A stretch of 64,000 nt of DNA from Roseovarius lutimaris. Lineage in GTDB: Bacteria; Pseudomonadota; Alphaproteobacteria; Rhodobacterales; Rhodobacteraceae. Both the position numbers and the translations under genes were made by a program. The stretch is taken from NCBI RefSeq assembly GCF_900115165.1, contig NZ_FOVP01000005.1, positions 124,001 to 188,000 on the forward strand. Direction: 5' to 3'. Positions 18,801-27,007 of the stretch are shown piece by piece. Positions within the stretch are counted from its first letter, which is position 1, and each line of letters starts with the position of its first letter. The notes beneath the pieces are model-generated. The model was not told the origin of the DNA. It saw only the letters and a program-made list of their open reading frames with translations, and searched no databases.

Positions 18801-19305
18801 GATGTATCCACGCGTTTTTGCCGATTACATTGAGCGCCACGCGGTCCACGGCCCGGTGCGCACCCTGCCGACACGGACGTTCTTTTACGGCATGCAAGCG
18901 GGCGAGGAAATCAGCGTCGAGATCGACCCCGGCAAGATTCTTGAAATCCGGCTTCAGGCGGTGAGCGAGACCCAGCCCGACGGCCAGGTCAAGGTGTTCT
19001 TTGAACTCAACGGTCAGCCGCGCGTGATCCGGGTGCCAGACCGTCTTGCCAAGGCCCAGACCGTTGCGCGCCCCAAAGCCGAGCTTGGCAATGCCAATCA
19101 CGTCGGCGCGCCAATGCCCGGCGTGGTGGCCAGCGTGGCGGCCGTGGCCGGCAAAGCGGTCAAGGCGGGGGATTTGCTGCTGACCATCGAGGCGATGAAA
19201 ATGGAAACCGGCATTCACGCCGAGCGCGACGCGACCATCAAGGCCGTGCATGTCACCCCCGGTGACCAGATCGACGCCAAGGATCTGTTGATCGAGTTCG
19301 AATAG
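15865..19305 (+). CDS. pyc: Pyruvate carboxylase
   Basis: A 1146-residue single-chain biotin enzyme making oxaloacetate from pyruvate and bicarbonate, the anaplerotic reaction. Domain order: biotin carboxylase (residues 1-455; ANRGEIAIRI, the ATP-grasp loop SWGGGGRGM, FIEVNPRVQVEH), carboxyltransferase barrel (about 525-800; DTTMRDSHQSL, FHTHDT), PC tetramerisation/allosteric region, and biotin carboxyl carrier domain with biotinyl-lysine K1112 in EAMKME. The length is normal for an alpha4-type enzyme. Confidence 0.97.
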   Translation: MAEFKKILIANRGEIAIRILRAANELGKRTVAIFAEEDKLSLHRFKADEAYRIGEGLGPVAAYLSIEEIIRVAKQSGADAIHPGYGLLSENPEFVDACDAAGITFIGPKAETMRQLGDKASARRVAIEAGVPVIPATEVLGDDMAKVREQAEAVGYPLMLKASWGGGGRGMRPINGPDELEEKVLEGRREAEAAFGNGEGYLEKMILRARHVEVQILGDKHGNLYHLFERDCSVQRRNQKVVERAPAPYLSEAQREEICQLGYRICKHVNYECAGTVEFLMDMDTGAFFFIEVNPRVQVEHTVTEEVTGVDIVQAQIKIAEGKTLTEATRKASQYDITLNGHALQTRITTEDPQNNFIPDYGRISAYRSATGMGIRLDGGTAYSGGVITRFYDSLLVKVTAHAQTPEAAIARMDRALREFRIRGVSTNIAFVENLLKHPTFLSNEYSTTFIDSTPDLFTFEKRQDRGTKVLTYIADITVNGHSEVEGRTRPPADLKLPRAPRPQTADVADGTKQLLDREGPQAVADWMAAQKRLLITDTTMRDSHQSLLATRMRSIDMIGIAPNYADDLPGLFSMECWGGATFDVAYRFLGECPWQRLRDLRAAMPNLLTQMLLRGSNGVGYTNYPDNVVAAFVKQAAESGVDLFRVFDPLNWAENMRVSMDAVLDSGKILEAAICYTGDILDPARSKYDLKYYLDMAKELKAAGTHILCLKDMGGLMKPATASVLFKALKEEVGLPLHFHTHDTAGIAGATILAASEAGVDAVDCAMDALSGNTSQATLGTIVEALRHTERDTGLDITAIRKISNYWESVRDHYAAFESGMQSPTSEVYLHEMPGGQFTNLKAQARSMGMEDRWHDIARTYADVNQMFGDVIKVTPIAKTVGDLALMMVSQGLTCEDVLNPETEVSFPDSVVTLMKGYVGQAPGGFPEAIVKKVLKGEEPITVRPGTLLPPEDLDARRAELVERFGESMDNEDLMGSLMYPRVFADYIERHAVHGPVRTLPTRTFFYGMQAGEEISVEIDPGKILEIRLQAVSETQPDGQVKVFFELNGQPRVIRVPDRLAKAQTVARPKAELGNANHVGAPMPGVVASVAAVAGKAVKAGDLLLTIEAMKMETGIHAERDATIKAVHVTPGDQIDAKDLLIEFE

Positions 19306-19371
19306 CGGCTCATCCGCCCTGACAGGCGGCCTCGCGACATCGTGGGGACGTGTCTAAATTGAGCCTTTTCA

Positions 19372-19404
19372 AGACGCGCGAATCCGGGGATGGTTCGCGC
19401 GTCT
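19372..19404 (+). terminator. pyc terminator
   Basis: A perfect 11-bp stem pairs 19372-19382 (AGACGCGCGAA) with 19394-19404 (TTCGCGCGTCT), followed by TTGCTTTG. It lies between pyc and the metallophosphoesterase. Confidence 0.7.
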
Positions 19405-19431
19405 TTGCTTTGATCCGGGGGCGCGCGCGAC

Positions 19432-20232
19432 ATGCATAAAGTTCTGGTTTTCACCGACATCCATATCCTGCCCGAAGGCGAGACAGTTATCGGGCTTGAC
19501 CCGTTGGCACGCTTTACCCAGGGGCTTGCCCATGCGCTCGAACACCACCCCGATGCCGCGCGCATCGTGCTCTGTGGCGATCTTGCGCATAATGCCGCCC
19601 CGGCCGAATATGCCCGCCTGAAACAAGCGCTTGCGGGCTGTCCTTTGCCGGTGGACCTTATGCTTGGCAACCACGACCGACGCGCGCCATTCCTTGCGGA
19701 ATTCACGCAGGTGCCGGTTACGGTTTCTGGGTTTGTGCAGCAATTTCAGGATATTGGCGACTATCGCCTGATCCTGCTTGATACCCTGAATGAAGAGGCC
19801 GATGACACTCATTCGGGGCATCTGTGTGCGCAGCGCCTCGACTGGCTCGATCAGGCCCTCGCCACTGCGGGCGCGCGCCGGGTGGTGGTCTTCACCCATC
19901 ACCCGCCGATCATCACCGGATTTTCCGGCATGGACTGGATCGGGCTGCACAACCGCGCCGAGCTGATCGGGCGGCTGGTGGCGCATGGCGGTGTGGTGCA
20001 GATCATCAGCGGCCATATCCACCGCACCATCCAGGGCGCGGCGGGCGGCATCCCGGTCAGCATCTTCAAAAGCCCCTGCCACCAGATGCCGATGGCGCTT
20101 GGGTTTCAGGACCCGAGCCTGTCAATCGACGAGCCGGGCGCCTATGGGATCGTGCTTTTGCATGATGACGGGGTGATCGTGCATACCGAGGATTTCACCC
20201 TGCCGCCGGTCAAGGCCGCGATCTACGGCTGA
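19432..20232 (+). CDS. Calcineurin-like metallophosphoesterase, CpdA-like
   Basis: A 266-residue class III phosphodiesterase. Metal-binding motifs are FTDIHI (residues 7-12), GDLAHN (about 48-53), GNHD (about 81-84), FTHHPP near 155 and SGHIHR near 198. The pattern fits the 3',5'-cAMP phosphodiesterase CpdA subfamily, so cyclic-nucleotide or phosphodiester hydrolysis in the cytoplasm is expected. Specificity is not proven. It is a single-gene unit after the pyc terminator. Confidence 0.82.
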   Translation: MHKVLVFTDIHILPEGETVIGLDPLARFTQGLAHALEHHPDAARIVLCGDLAHNAAPAEYARLKQALAGCPLPVDLMLGNHDRRAPFLAEFTQVPVTVSGFVQQFQDIGDYRLILLDTLNEEADDTHSGHLCAQRLDWLDQALATAGARRVVVFTHHPPIITGFSGMDWIGLHNRAELIGRLVAHGGVVQIISGHIHRTIQGAAGGIPVSIFKSPCHQMPMALGFQDPSLSIDEPGAYGIVLLHDDGVIVHTEDFTLPPVKAAIYG

Positions 20233-20337
20233 TCGCGCAGCAGGCTTCCCCCGGCCAGAAAAATCGGCAATGATGGGGCATGTACTGAGGGGGGCCGCGC
20301 CGGATCACGGGCCCGGCGACCAAGGGAGGAACCACTT

Positions 20338-20631
20338 ATGTGCCGAATTTTTGCCGGGCAAGACCCGGATCGCTATGCGCTTGAGACCCGCCGAATGCGG
20401 CTCAACGGGCAAAGCACCAGTATCCGGTTGGAAAATTCTTTCTGGGGTATTCTGGATGAAATCGCCACCAGCGAAGGCCTGTCGACCCCGGCCTTTGTGT
20501 CCAGGCTGCACTCCGAAGTGCTTGAATTGCGCGGCGAGCCCAAGAATTTCACGTCGTTACTGCGCTGTACTTGCCTTGTTCACCGCGAAACAGCGCTTGA
20601 CGCCGACAGCCGCCAGATTGCCGCGGAATAG
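20338..20631 (+). CDS. Ribbon-helix-helix domain protein
   Basis: A 97-residue protein. Residues about 17-70 form a ribbon-helix-helix DNA-binding fold (TRRMRLNGQSTSIRLENSFW, then a LDEIATSEGLSTPAFVSRLH helix pair). The MCRIFAGQDP start is shared by a small alphaproteobacterial RHH group. It probably acts as a dimeric transcription regulator; its targets are unknown. A strong hairpin follows it at 20639-20670. Confidence 0.72.
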   Translation: MCRIFAGQDPDRYALETRRMRLNGQSTSIRLENSFWGILDEIATSEGLSTPAFVSRLHSEVLELRGEPKNFTSLLRCTCLVHRETALDADSRQIAAE

Positions 20632-20638
20632 CTAAAAA

Positions 20639-20670
20639 CGGGCATGTAGTAGCGGTTTACTACCTGCCCG
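20639..20670. terminator. Hairpin between the RHH gene and the glyoxalase gene
   Basis: CGGGCA and GTAGTA (20639-20651) pair with TACTAC and TGCCCG (20658-20670), leaving one mismatched pair. On the plus strand there is no T-tract. On the minus strand the stem is followed by five T residues. It may be a 3' end structure of the RHH transcript or a leader element for the next gene. Confidence 0.45.
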
Positions 20671-20722
20671 CCCCAACCATTGGTAACCTTTCCGGACCAA
20701 CACACCTGATCCGGAGGGGAAA

Positions 20723-21118
20723 ATGGCCAAAGCCATTCACAGCATGATCCGCGTTCTCGACGAGGCGCGCTCGGTCGAGTTTTACCGCAAGGCCTTTGGG
20801 CTTGAGGTGGCGGACCGGCTTGATTTCGAGAAATTTACCCTTGTCTATATGTCCAATTCCGAAACCGCCTTCGAGGTCGAACTGACCGTCAACAAGGGCC
20901 GCACAGAGCCCTATGACCTTGGCGATGGCTATGGCCACCTTGCGGTTCTGGTCGAGGATCTTGCGAGCGAGCATGCCCGCTTTATCGCCGAGGGGTTAGA
21001 GCCCAGAAAAATCGTGGAGTTCGCCCCCGACGGCAAGCTTGTCGGCACCTTCTTTTTCGTCGCCGACCCGGATGGCTATGAAATCGAAGTGCTCCAGCGG
21101 GGGGGGCGTTTCAAATAA
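20723..21118 (+). CDS. gloA: Glyoxalase I-like VOC protein
   Basis: A 131-residue lactoylglutathione lyase of the VOC fold. MIRVLDEARSVEFYRKAFGL gives the first beta-alpha-beta module (metal-ligand position replaced by the MIRV region). GYGHLAVLVEDL near residue 71 supplies the central His, and DPDGYEIEVLQR near 115 the glutamate ligand. It isomerises the methylglyoxal-glutathione hemithioacetal or a related adduct. A strong terminator separates it from the following GMC pair. Confidence 0.8.
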   Translation: MAKAIHSMIRVLDEARSVEFYRKAFGLEVADRLDFEKFTLVYMSNSETAFEVELTVNKGRTEPYDLGDGYGHLAVLVEDLASEHARFIAEGLEPRKIVEFAPDGKLVGTFFFVADPDGYEIEVLQRGGRFK

Positions 21119-21122
21119 TTTG

Positions 21123-21147
21123 CGGGCGCTTATGCGCCCGTTTTTTT
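21123..21147 (+). terminator. Intrinsic terminator after the glyoxalase gene
   Basis: CGGGCGC-TTAT-GCGCCCG (21123-21140) is a perfect 7-bp stem with a tetraloop, followed by seven T residues. This is the cleanest Rho-independent terminator in the window. Confidence 0.9.
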
Positions 21148-21168
21148 GACCAATTGGGAGGAGAACCA

Positions 21169-21693
21169 ATGACTGACGTGAAAACCCGCAAGGGGCTGAC
21201 GCGGCGCGAGCTATTGTCGCGCGCCGTGGCCGCAGGGGCCACATTCGTTGTCGGCGCGGGCTATGTCGCCAGCACCGATGCGGCATGGGCACTTGAAACA
21301 ACTGCGATCAAACCCGAGACCATGGCGACGCTGATCCAGATGGCGCGCGATATCTATCCGCATGATCATGTGGCGGACGAATATTACGCCATTGCCGTCA
21401 AGGGCTATGACAGCGCCGAGGCCGCCCCGGCGGTTGAGGTGGGCATCGCCGCGCTGAATGCGGCGGCGATGGGCAAGGGGTATGCCGATTACCTGTCGAT
21501 CGGCTGGGAACGCGACCGTGTCGATATCCTGCGCAGCCTTGAGGACAGCGCCTTTTTCCAACAGGTGCGCGGCGGTCTGGTGACCGGGCTTTATAACCAA
21601 AAGGCGGTCTGGCCGCTGTTTGGCTATGAGGGCGAATCCTTTTCCAAGGGCGGTTACATCGACCGCGGTTTTGACGACATCAACTGGCTCTGA
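21169..21693 (+). CDS. Tat-exported gluconate 2-dehydrogenase subunit 3-like protein
   Basis: A 174-residue protein. Its N-terminus holds a twin-arginine signal (TRRELL followed by a hydrophobic AVAAGATFVVGAGYV segment). The mature part resembles the small gamma subunit (gluconate_2-dh3 family) of membrane-associated FAD dehydrogenases, which helps fold and co-export the GMC flavoprotein. The start is set by the GGAGGAG at 21156-21162 before ATG 21169. The GMC gene follows 27 bases later. No cytochrome c subunit is encoded nearby. Confidence 0.8.
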   Translation: MTDVKTRKGLTRRELLSRAVAAGATFVVGAGYVASTDAAWALETTAIKPETMATLIQMARDIYPHDHVADEYYAIAVKGYDSAEAAPAVEVGIAALNAAAMGKGYADYLSIGWERDRVDILRSLEDSAFFQQVRGGLVTGLYNQKAVWPLFGYEGESFSKGGYIDRGFDDINWL

Positions 21694-21720
21694 GCCATAG
21701 CCAAACGAGGAGGATTACCT

Positions 21721-23292
21721 ATGGCTGCACCTTTTGATCTGAATGATGACAGCGTTATCGTTGTCATCGGCACTGGCGCCGGCGGCGGCGTTTTGTCGAA
21801 CGAACTGGCGCAACGCGGCGTGAGCGTTGTGGCACTTGAAGCGGGCGGGCGTTACCTGCCCGAGGATTATGTGAATGATGAGTGGGAGAGCTTTGGTCAG
21901 CTGGCCTGGCTTGACGCGCGCACCACGTCGGGTGACTGGCGCGTGGCAAAGGATTTTTCCGGGCTACCGGCCTGGATCGTCAAGGCCGTCGGCGGCACAA
22001 CGACCCATTGGGCGGGGGCGAGCCTGCGCTTTCAGGACCACGAGTGGAAGGCCAAGACGAACTATGGCCCGGTACAGGGCGCGAACCTGCTGGATTGGCC
22101 GATTGACGGGGCGGAAATGGCGCCCTGGTATGATCTGGCCGAGAAAAAGCTTGGCGTGACGCGCACCAACGGCATTCCCGGCCTGCCCGGCTGCAACAAC
22201 TACAAGGTGTTCGAGGCCGGCGCCAAGGCGCTTGGATATGAAGAGGTCCACACCGGGCGCATGGCGATCAACAGTGAAGAAAATGACGGTCGCAGCGCCT
22301 GTCAGCAGACCGGATTTTGCTTTCAGGGCTGTAAATGGGGCGCCAAATGGTCCGCCGCCTATACCGACATCCCGCGCGGCGAGGCGACCGGCAATCTTGA
22401 GGTGCGGGCCAAGGCGCATGTGCAGCGGATCGAGCACGGCGCAGATGGCCGCGTCAACGCGGTGATCTATGTCGATGAAAACGGTGTCGAGCACAAACAG
22501 ATGGCGCGCGCCGTCTGTGTGGCCGGTAATTCGTTCGAGAGCCCGCGCCTGTTGCTCAACTCGGCCACGTCGATGTATCCCGACGGGCTTGCCAATAGCT
22601 CGGGCCAGGTCGGGCGCAACTATATGCGTCACTTGACCGGCTCGGTCTACGGCGTCTTTGACAAGCCGGTGAAGATGTGGCGCGGCACCACCATGGCCGG
22701 CATCATGCAGGACGAGGCCCGCCTTGATCCATCGCGCGGCTTTGTTGGCGGCTACGAGCTTGAAACCCTGTCGCTTGGCCTGCCGTTCATGGCAGCCTTC
22801 CTTGATCCGGGTGGCTGGGGGCGTGAATTCACCACCGCGCTTGATTCCTACGAAAACATGGCCGGGATGTGGATTGTTGGCGAAGACATGCCGCAGGAAA
22901 CCAACCGCGTGACCCTCAACCATGACGTCAAGGATCAGTTCGGCATGCCGGTGGCGAATGTGCATTACTCCGATCACCCCAACGACCGGGCGATGCGCGA
23001 TCACGCCTATAAACAGGGCATGGCGATCTATGATGCCGTCGGCGCCACCCGGAGCTTTCCGACGCCGCCCTATCCGTCGACGCATAACCTTGGCACCAAC
23101 CGGATGTCCGAGAACCCGCGTGACGGTGTGGTCAACCGCAATGGCCGGACCCACGATATCGAGAACCTGTTCATCTCGGACGGCTCGCAATTCACCACCG
23201 GGGCGGCGGAAAACCCGACCCTGACCATCGTGGCGCTTGCCATCCGGCAGGCCGAGCACATTGCAGGTGAACTCTCACGCGGCGCCCTGTAA
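21721..23292 (+). CDS. GMC-family FAD oxidoreductase (gluconate/sorbitol dehydrogenase-like)
   Basis: A 523-residue flavoprotein. The FAD Rossmann motif VIGTGAGGGVLSNELA is at residues about 16-31, followed by the GMC stretch VGGTTTHWAGASLRF near 91-105. The C-terminal active-site block is STHNLGTNRMSENPRDGVVN, then LFISDGSQFTTGAAENPTLT. It has no signal peptide of its own, so it probably rides through the Tat pathway with the upstream subunit. It oxidises a sugar, polyol or aldonic acid in the periplasm; the substrate is not determinable. Confidence 0.85.
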   Translation: MAAPFDLNDDSVIVVIGTGAGGGVLSNELAQRGVSVVALEAGGRYLPEDYVNDEWESFGQLAWLDARTTSGDWRVAKDFSGLPAWIVKAVGGTTTHWAGASLRFQDHEWKAKTNYGPVQGANLLDWPIDGAEMAPWYDLAEKKLGVTRTNGIPGLPGCNNYKVFEAGAKALGYEEVHTGRMAINSEENDGRSACQQTGFCFQGCKWGAKWSAAYTDIPRGEATGNLEVRAKAHVQRIEHGADGRVNAVIYVDENGVEHKQMARAVCVAGNSFESPRLLLNSATSMYPDGLANSSGQVGRNYMRHLTGSVYGVFDKPVKMWRGTTMAGIMQDEARLDPSRGFVGGYELETLSLGLPFMAAFLDPGGWGREFTTALDSYENMAGMWIVGEDMPQETNRVTLNHDVKDQFGMPVANVHYSDHPNDRAMRDHAYKQGMAIYDAVGATRSFPTPPYPSTHNLGTNRMSENPRDGVVNRNGRTHDIENLFISDGSQFTTGAAENPTLTIVALAIRQAEHIAGELSRGAL

Positions 23293-23306
23293 CACAGGGT
23301 CCGCTC

Positions 23307-23340
23307 TCCCGGCGTCTCCACTCTCCCCAGGGCGCCGGGG
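23307..23340 (+). terminator. Terminator after the GMC operon
   Basis: TCCCGGCG (23307-23314) pairs with CGCCGGGG(GA) near 23333-23342, followed by CTTTTG. The rest of the roughly 290-base gap to DUF1330 holds a second hairpin on the opposite strand and no gene. Confidence 0.55.
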
Positions 23341-23467
23341 GACTTTTGAATTCAGCGATCGGGTGAGGTGTCGCGCAGTGCCCGACCGCCGGGTGGGCGC
23401 CGCAACGCCTATGGATCGCAGTTTATGTCGGCCACAAAGTCTGTGTTATCATAAGCTTGAAACGTCA

Positions 23468-23501
23468 CAAAAGCGCCCGCCCGAGGGGGGCGGTCGGGCG
23501 C
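23468..23501 (-). terminator. Terminator for the DUF1330 gene
   Basis: GCGCCCG (23473-23479) pairs with CGGGCGC (23495-23501). Read on the minus strand, the stem is followed by TTTTGTG, placing it 86 bases past the DUF1330 stop. Confidence 0.6.
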
Positions 23502-23586
23502 TGCGCGGCGGTGCGTGCCGCGCCTCTATTCCGCGCGATGGTGCGATACCTCGACTACCCGCTTCGGACCAACCCCGCCCTGCCCG

Positions 23587-23913
23587 CTAGCCCTTGGGCA
23601 GATAGGGGATACCACCGGCCGCGTCGGTGTCGTCGATCACCCAGAAATGCCCCTCGCTTCCCGCCTGACGGGCCTTGGCAAGCGGGGCATAGTCGGGGTC
23701 ATTGGCAAAGGCCTTTGCCGCATCGACACTTGGGAATTCCACCAGCGCAATCAGAGACGTGTCGGGCGCGTCGCCCTCAAGCGTGGTGATATTAGCGCTG
23801 CGTGACAGGTATTTTCCGCCATGGCGCTCCGCGATCTCATGGGTCTTGGCCGCATATTCAGGCACCCAGGCATCATCGGTGACCTTGACCTGTGCAATAA
23901 GATAGGCTGGCAT
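23587..23913 (-). CDS. DUF1330 dimeric alpha/beta-barrel protein
   Basis: A 108-residue protein of the DUF1330 ferredoxin-like fold. MPAYLIAQVKVTDDAWVPEY begins the first strand-helix, and LIALVEFPSVDAAKAFANDP is the second conserved block. The function of the family is unknown. The start at MPAYL is chosen because it follows GAAGGAGAA at a good distance and matches the family start; an upstream extension is low-complexity. Confidence 0.8.
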   Translation of the reverse strand: MPAYLIAQVKVTDDAWVPEYAAKTHEIAERHGGKYLSRSANITTLEGDAPDTSLIALVEFPSVDAAKAFANDPDYAPLAKARQAGSEGHFWVIDDTDAAGGIPYLPKG

Positions 23914-24089
23914 ATAATTTCTCCTTCCGTTGCTGACGTCGCCACTGGACGCACCACTGGGCGCGCCGCTCTTGCGCGACAAGCCTAGCATAGTAGGTGG
24001 AGAGGCGCGCACACGTTCGTGTCAGACGCCGTCCGACTTAGGTCGCAGAGTCGGCCATTTGGGTTTTGCGAAAAAAATCGGCCTCGCGG

Positions 24090-24132
24090 GTGATTTACCT
24101 CTTGCGGATCAGCGCCATAATTTATAAATCAC
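24090..24132 (+). promoter_or_regulatory. Probable tRNA-Gly promoter within an inverted repeat
   Basis: A TTGCGG (24102-24107) and TATAAA (24123-24128) pair with short spacing lies about 20 bases before tRNA-Gly. It is enclosed by a perfect 8-bp inverted repeat, GTGATTTA (24090-24097) and TAAATCAC (24125-24132). Confidence 0.4.
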
Positions 24133-24147
24133 GCCTCACCCAAGGAC

Positions 24148-24222
24148 GCGGGCGTAGCTCAGGGGTAGAGCGCAACCTTGCCAAGGTTGATGTCGAGAGT
24201 TCGAATCTCTTCGCCCGCTCCA
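24148..24222 (+). tRNA. tRNA-Gly (anticodon GCC)
   Basis: The acceptor stem GCGGGCG pairs with CGCCCGC. The D-arm holds TAGCTCAGGGGTAGAGC, the anticodon loop is CTTGCCAA with GCC, and the T-arm is GAGAGTTCGAATCTCTT. The discriminator is T and CCA is encoded. All arms fold without mismatches in the acceptor stem. Confidence 0.95.
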
Positions 24223-24406
24223 ATTTTCCCATAAAATTGGACAAACCGGACCCGAGTACGGGTCTGCCGCCGATCTATCCGGTGTCTACTTCGCCGCCGG
24301 TCGGCCCATATCCTCAATCACCGACATATCGGCCACTGTCGCCGCTTGGGCCTTGGCGCGCGGCCCTGCACGGATTATACACCGCCCAGCAACCAGCGGA
24401 GGCCCC

Positions 24407-24994
24407 ATGCGCAGCGCCCAGATCACCCGGAAAACCGCCGAGACCAATATCAGTGTCAACATCGCTCTTGATGGCACCGGTTCTTACGACAATCAGACCG
24501 GCGTTGGCTTTTTCGATCACATGCTGGATCAACTGGCGCGCCACTCGCTGATTGATATGAAAATCCTCTGTGAGGGGGATCTTCATATCGACGATCACCA
24601 CACGGTCGAGGATGTCGGCATTGCCCTTGGACAGGCCCTGAGCCATGCGCTTGGCGACAAGACGGGCATCCGGCGCTACGGGTCTTGCCTGTTGCCGATG
24701 GATGACGCGCTTGTGCGCGCCGCGCTTGATCTGTCGGGGCGGCCCTACCTTGTGTGGAACATGGACCTGCCGACGCCCAAGATCGGCACATTCGACACCG
24801 AATTGGTGCGCGAATTCTTTCAGGCGCTCAGCACCCATGGCGGTATCACCCTGCATGTCGATGCGCTGCACGGGATCAACAGCCACCATATGGCCGAGGC
24901 CGCGTTCAAAGCGGTGGCACGCGCGTTGCGCGCGGCGGTGGAGCCCGATCCGCGTACCGAAAACGCCATTCCCTCGACCAAAGGCGCGCTCTGA
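24407..24994 (+). CDS. hisB: Imidazoleglycerol-phosphate dehydratase
   Basis: A 195-residue Mn-dependent enzyme that converts imidazole-glycerol phosphate to imidazole-acetol phosphate, the sixth histidine-biosynthesis step. Key motifs are [15 protein letters not shown] near residues 36-50, [17 protein letters not shown] near 63-79, [16 protein letters not shown] near 145 and the C-terminal STKGAL. It is a monofunctional HisB as in other alphaproteobacteria. The start at [10 protein letters not shown] follows a GCGGAGG sequence; upstream in-frame codons are not family-like. hisH follows after 3 bases. Confidence 0.96.
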   Translation: MRSAQITRKTAETNISVNIALDGTGSYDNQTGVGFFDHMLDQLARHSLIDMKILCEGDLHIDDHHTVEDVGIALGQALSHALGDKTGIRRYGSCLLPMDDALVRAALDLSGRPYLVWNMDLPTPKIGTFDTELVREFFQALSTHGGITLHVDALHGINSHHMAEAAFKAVARALRAAVEPDPRTENAIPSTKGAL

Positions 24995-24997
24995 GCC

Positions 24998-25636
24998 ATG
25001 ACAACGGTCATCGTCGATTACGAATCCGGCAACCTGCATTCCGCCGAAAAGGCGTTTCAGCGGATGGCGTCCGAAACCGGCACCGGCACGGTTCTTGTCA
25101 CCTCGGACCCAGAGGTGATCCGCAAAGCCTCGCGCGTGGTGTTGCCCGGTGACGGGGCGTTTCCGGCCTGTCGCCAGGAGCTGTTTGACCATCGCGGCGT
25201 GTTCGAGGCGATTGAAGAGGCGGTGATCACCAGGGGCCGCCCCTTCATGGGCATCTGCATCGGCATGCAGATGATGGCGACGCGCGGCCTTGAATATCAC
25301 GAAACCCCCGGCTTTGACTGGATCGGCGGCACGGTCGAGCCTATCGCGCCAACCGATGACAGCCTGAAAGTGCCGCACATGGGCTGGAACGATCTGGTGA
25401 TCGACCATGCCCACCCGGTGTTTGACGGCATCGAGACCGGCAATCACGCCTATTTCGTGCATTCCTATCATTTCCGCGTGGCCGATCCGGCGCATCTTTT
25501 GGCGCATGTCGAGTATGGCGGCGCGATCACTGCGGTGGTCGGGCGCGACAACATGGTCGGCACCCAGTTCCACCCCGAGAAAAGCCAGGATACCGGGCTT
25601 CGGATGATCGCGAATTTCCTGCGCTGGACGCCGTAA
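24998..25636 (+). CDS. hisH: Imidazole glycerol phosphate synthase, glutaminase subunit
   Basis: A 212-residue class I glutamine amidotransferase that supplies ammonia to HisF. The catalytic Cys is C87 in FMGICIGMQMM. The His-Glu pair is in the TQFHPEKSQ segment near the C-terminus, and the oxyanion region is PGDGAF near residue 50. It lies between hisB (3-base gap) and glsA (no gap). Its partner hisF is about 2.8 kb downstream. Confidence 0.95.
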   Translation: MTTVIVDYESGNLHSAEKAFQRMASETGTGTVLVTSDPEVIRKASRVVLPGDGAFPACRQELFDHRGVFEAIEEAVITRGRPFMGICIGMQMMATRGLEYHETPGFDWIGGTVEPIAPTDDSLKVPHMGWNDLVIDHAHPVFDGIETGNHAYFVHSYHFRVADPAHLLAHVEYGGAITAVVGRDNMVGTQFHPEKSQDTGLRMIANFLRWTP

Positions 25637-26581
25637 ATGACCCTGTCCACGGCCCGCCTGCAAGCGATCCTGACCGAGATCACAGATATCGCCCGCGCCA
25701 GCGAGAGCCGGGGGAAAGTCGCCGATTACATCCCCGAACTGGCCTGTATCGACCCCGCCCAGTTTGCCATCGCCCTTGCCCGCCCCGGCAAGCCGACGCT
25801 TGTGGCGGGCGATGCCTCGGTGCCGTTTTCGATTCAATCGGTGTCAAAGGTGTTCATGCTGGCGCTTGCGCTAGGCAAACTTGGCGATCGCCTCTGGTCT
25901 CGCGTTGGCCGCGAGCCATCCGGGCAAGCCTTTGATTCGCTGTTCCTTCTGGAGCCCGAAAGGGGCCGGCCCCGGAACCCCTTTATCAACGCCGGCGCGA
26001 TTGTGACCACCGACGCGGTGCTCGAAGGGTCGAGCCCGCGTGAGGCGCTCGGCTCGCTCCTGCGCTTTATCCGGGCGGCGGCGAATGACGATGACATCCA
26101 CATGAACGAGCGCGTGGCGCAATCCGAAATTGCCACCGGCCACCGCAATTTCGCCTTGGCGCACTATCTGTTGTCGCATGGCAATCTTGCCAATACGCCG
26201 GATCTGACGCTTGGCACGTATTTTCACCAATGCGCGGTTGAAATGACCCCGATGCAACTGGCCAATGCGGGGCTTTTTCTGGTCGGTGGAAAGGATGCGC
26301 CGCGCCTTGTCTCGGCGCAGCGGATCCGGCGGATCAACGCATTGATGATGACCTGCGGCCATTATGACGGATCGGGCGATTATGCCTATCGCGTCGGTCT
26401 TCCGGGCAAAAGCGGCGTCGGCGGTGGCATTCTGAGCATCGTACCGGGGATTGCCTCGGTCGCGGTCTGGTCGCCGGGGCTAAACCATTATGGCAATTCC
26501 AAGCTTGGCACCGAAGCGATGGAACGCTTTGCCAAAATGACCGGCTGGTCGGTGTTCGGGCCGACCCGTGCCGCAAGGTAA
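25637..26581 (+). CDS. glsA: Glutaminase
   Basis: A 314-residue serine-dependent beta-lactamase-fold glutaminase that hydrolyses glutamine to glutamate and ammonia. The S-x-x-K catalytic pair is S68 and K71 in [24 protein letters not shown] near residues 113-126 is the family Asn/Tyr region, and [13 protein letters not shown] near 255 the KSG-like block. Its ATG immediately follows the hisH stop (TAAATG), so it is co-translated with the histidine genes. A non-his glutaminase in this position is noteworthy. Confidence 0.93.
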   Translation: MTLSTARLQAILTEITDIARASESRGKVADYIPELACIDPAQFAIALARPGKPTLVAGDASVPFSIQSVSKVFMLALALGKLGDRLWSRVGREPSGQAFDSLFLLEPERGRPRNPFINAGAIVTTDAVLEGSSPREALGSLLRFIRAAANDDDIHMNERVAQSEIATGHRNFALAHYLLSHGNLANTPDLTLGTYFHQCAVEMTPMQLANAGLFLVGGKDAPRLVSAQRIRRINALMMTCGHYDGSGDYAYRVGLPGKSGVGGGILSIVPGIASVAVWSPGLNHYGNSKLGTEAMERFAKMTGWSVFGPTRAAR

Positions 26582-26583
26582 AA

Positions 26584-26608
26584 GGGCGGATGAGCCTCTC
26601 ACCCGCCC
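26584..26608. terminator. Bidirectional hairpin between glsA and DUF2147
   Basis: GGGCGG and TGAG (26584-26594) pair with CTCA and CCGCCC (26598-26608), leaving one mismatched pair in the stem. It lies in the 33-base gap between convergent genes. Confidence 0.6.
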
Positions 26609-26614
26609 AAGAGA

Positions 26615-27007
26615 TTATTTAACCTTTTTCCAGGTCCCGCCGTCACGGCAAATGCCGAACACACAGCCACTGACCTTGAGCGTATCGCCGCTGAGTTTCA
26701 GCCTGGAGTTATAGGTCTTGTCGCGGTCCGGGGAATAGACCTTGCCCTTATAGGCGCCGCCACCCGTGTTCTTGGTCTCGGAAATGATGTTGCGGCCGAT
26801 GTTCTTGCTCGCCATCTCTTTGCCCGACGAATCGTAGGATTTCACCAGCTTGCCGCAAAGGGCACCGCCGCAGGGCGCAACCTTGATCAGGCCCGAATGG
26901 CCATTATCGTCGGCTGCTGTGCGCCATGTCCCCTCAAGCGGATCGGCGGCGGCGGCCATACCGGCGCTGACCATAAGCGCGGCGATGGTGAGTACGAGTT
27001 TCTTCAT
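26615..27007 (-). CDS. Exported DUF2147 protein
   Basis: A 130-residue protein with a clear Sec signal peptide ([20 protein letters not shown], cleavage near residue 21). The mature part is a small beta-rich DUF2147 domain: [19 protein letters not shown], a CGGALCG cysteine pair, [19 protein letters not shown] and a second Cys pair near [13 protein letters not shown]. It is periplasmic and of unknown function. It stands on the opposite strand inside the histidine cluster, splitting hisB-hisH-glsA from hisA. Confidence 0.85.
   Translation of the reverse strand: MKKLVLTIAALMVSAGMAAAADPLEGTWRTAADDNGHSGLIKVAPCGGALCGKLVKSYDSSGKEMASKNIGRNIISETKNTGGGAYKGKVYSPDRDKTYNSRLKLSGDTLKVSGCVFGICRDGGTWKKVK

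Noticed and set aside
24314-25837. Minus-strand 507-codon frame across hisB and hisH
   Set aside because: It overlaps two certain genes and its translation is low in hydrophobic structure and rich in Gly/His/Arg.
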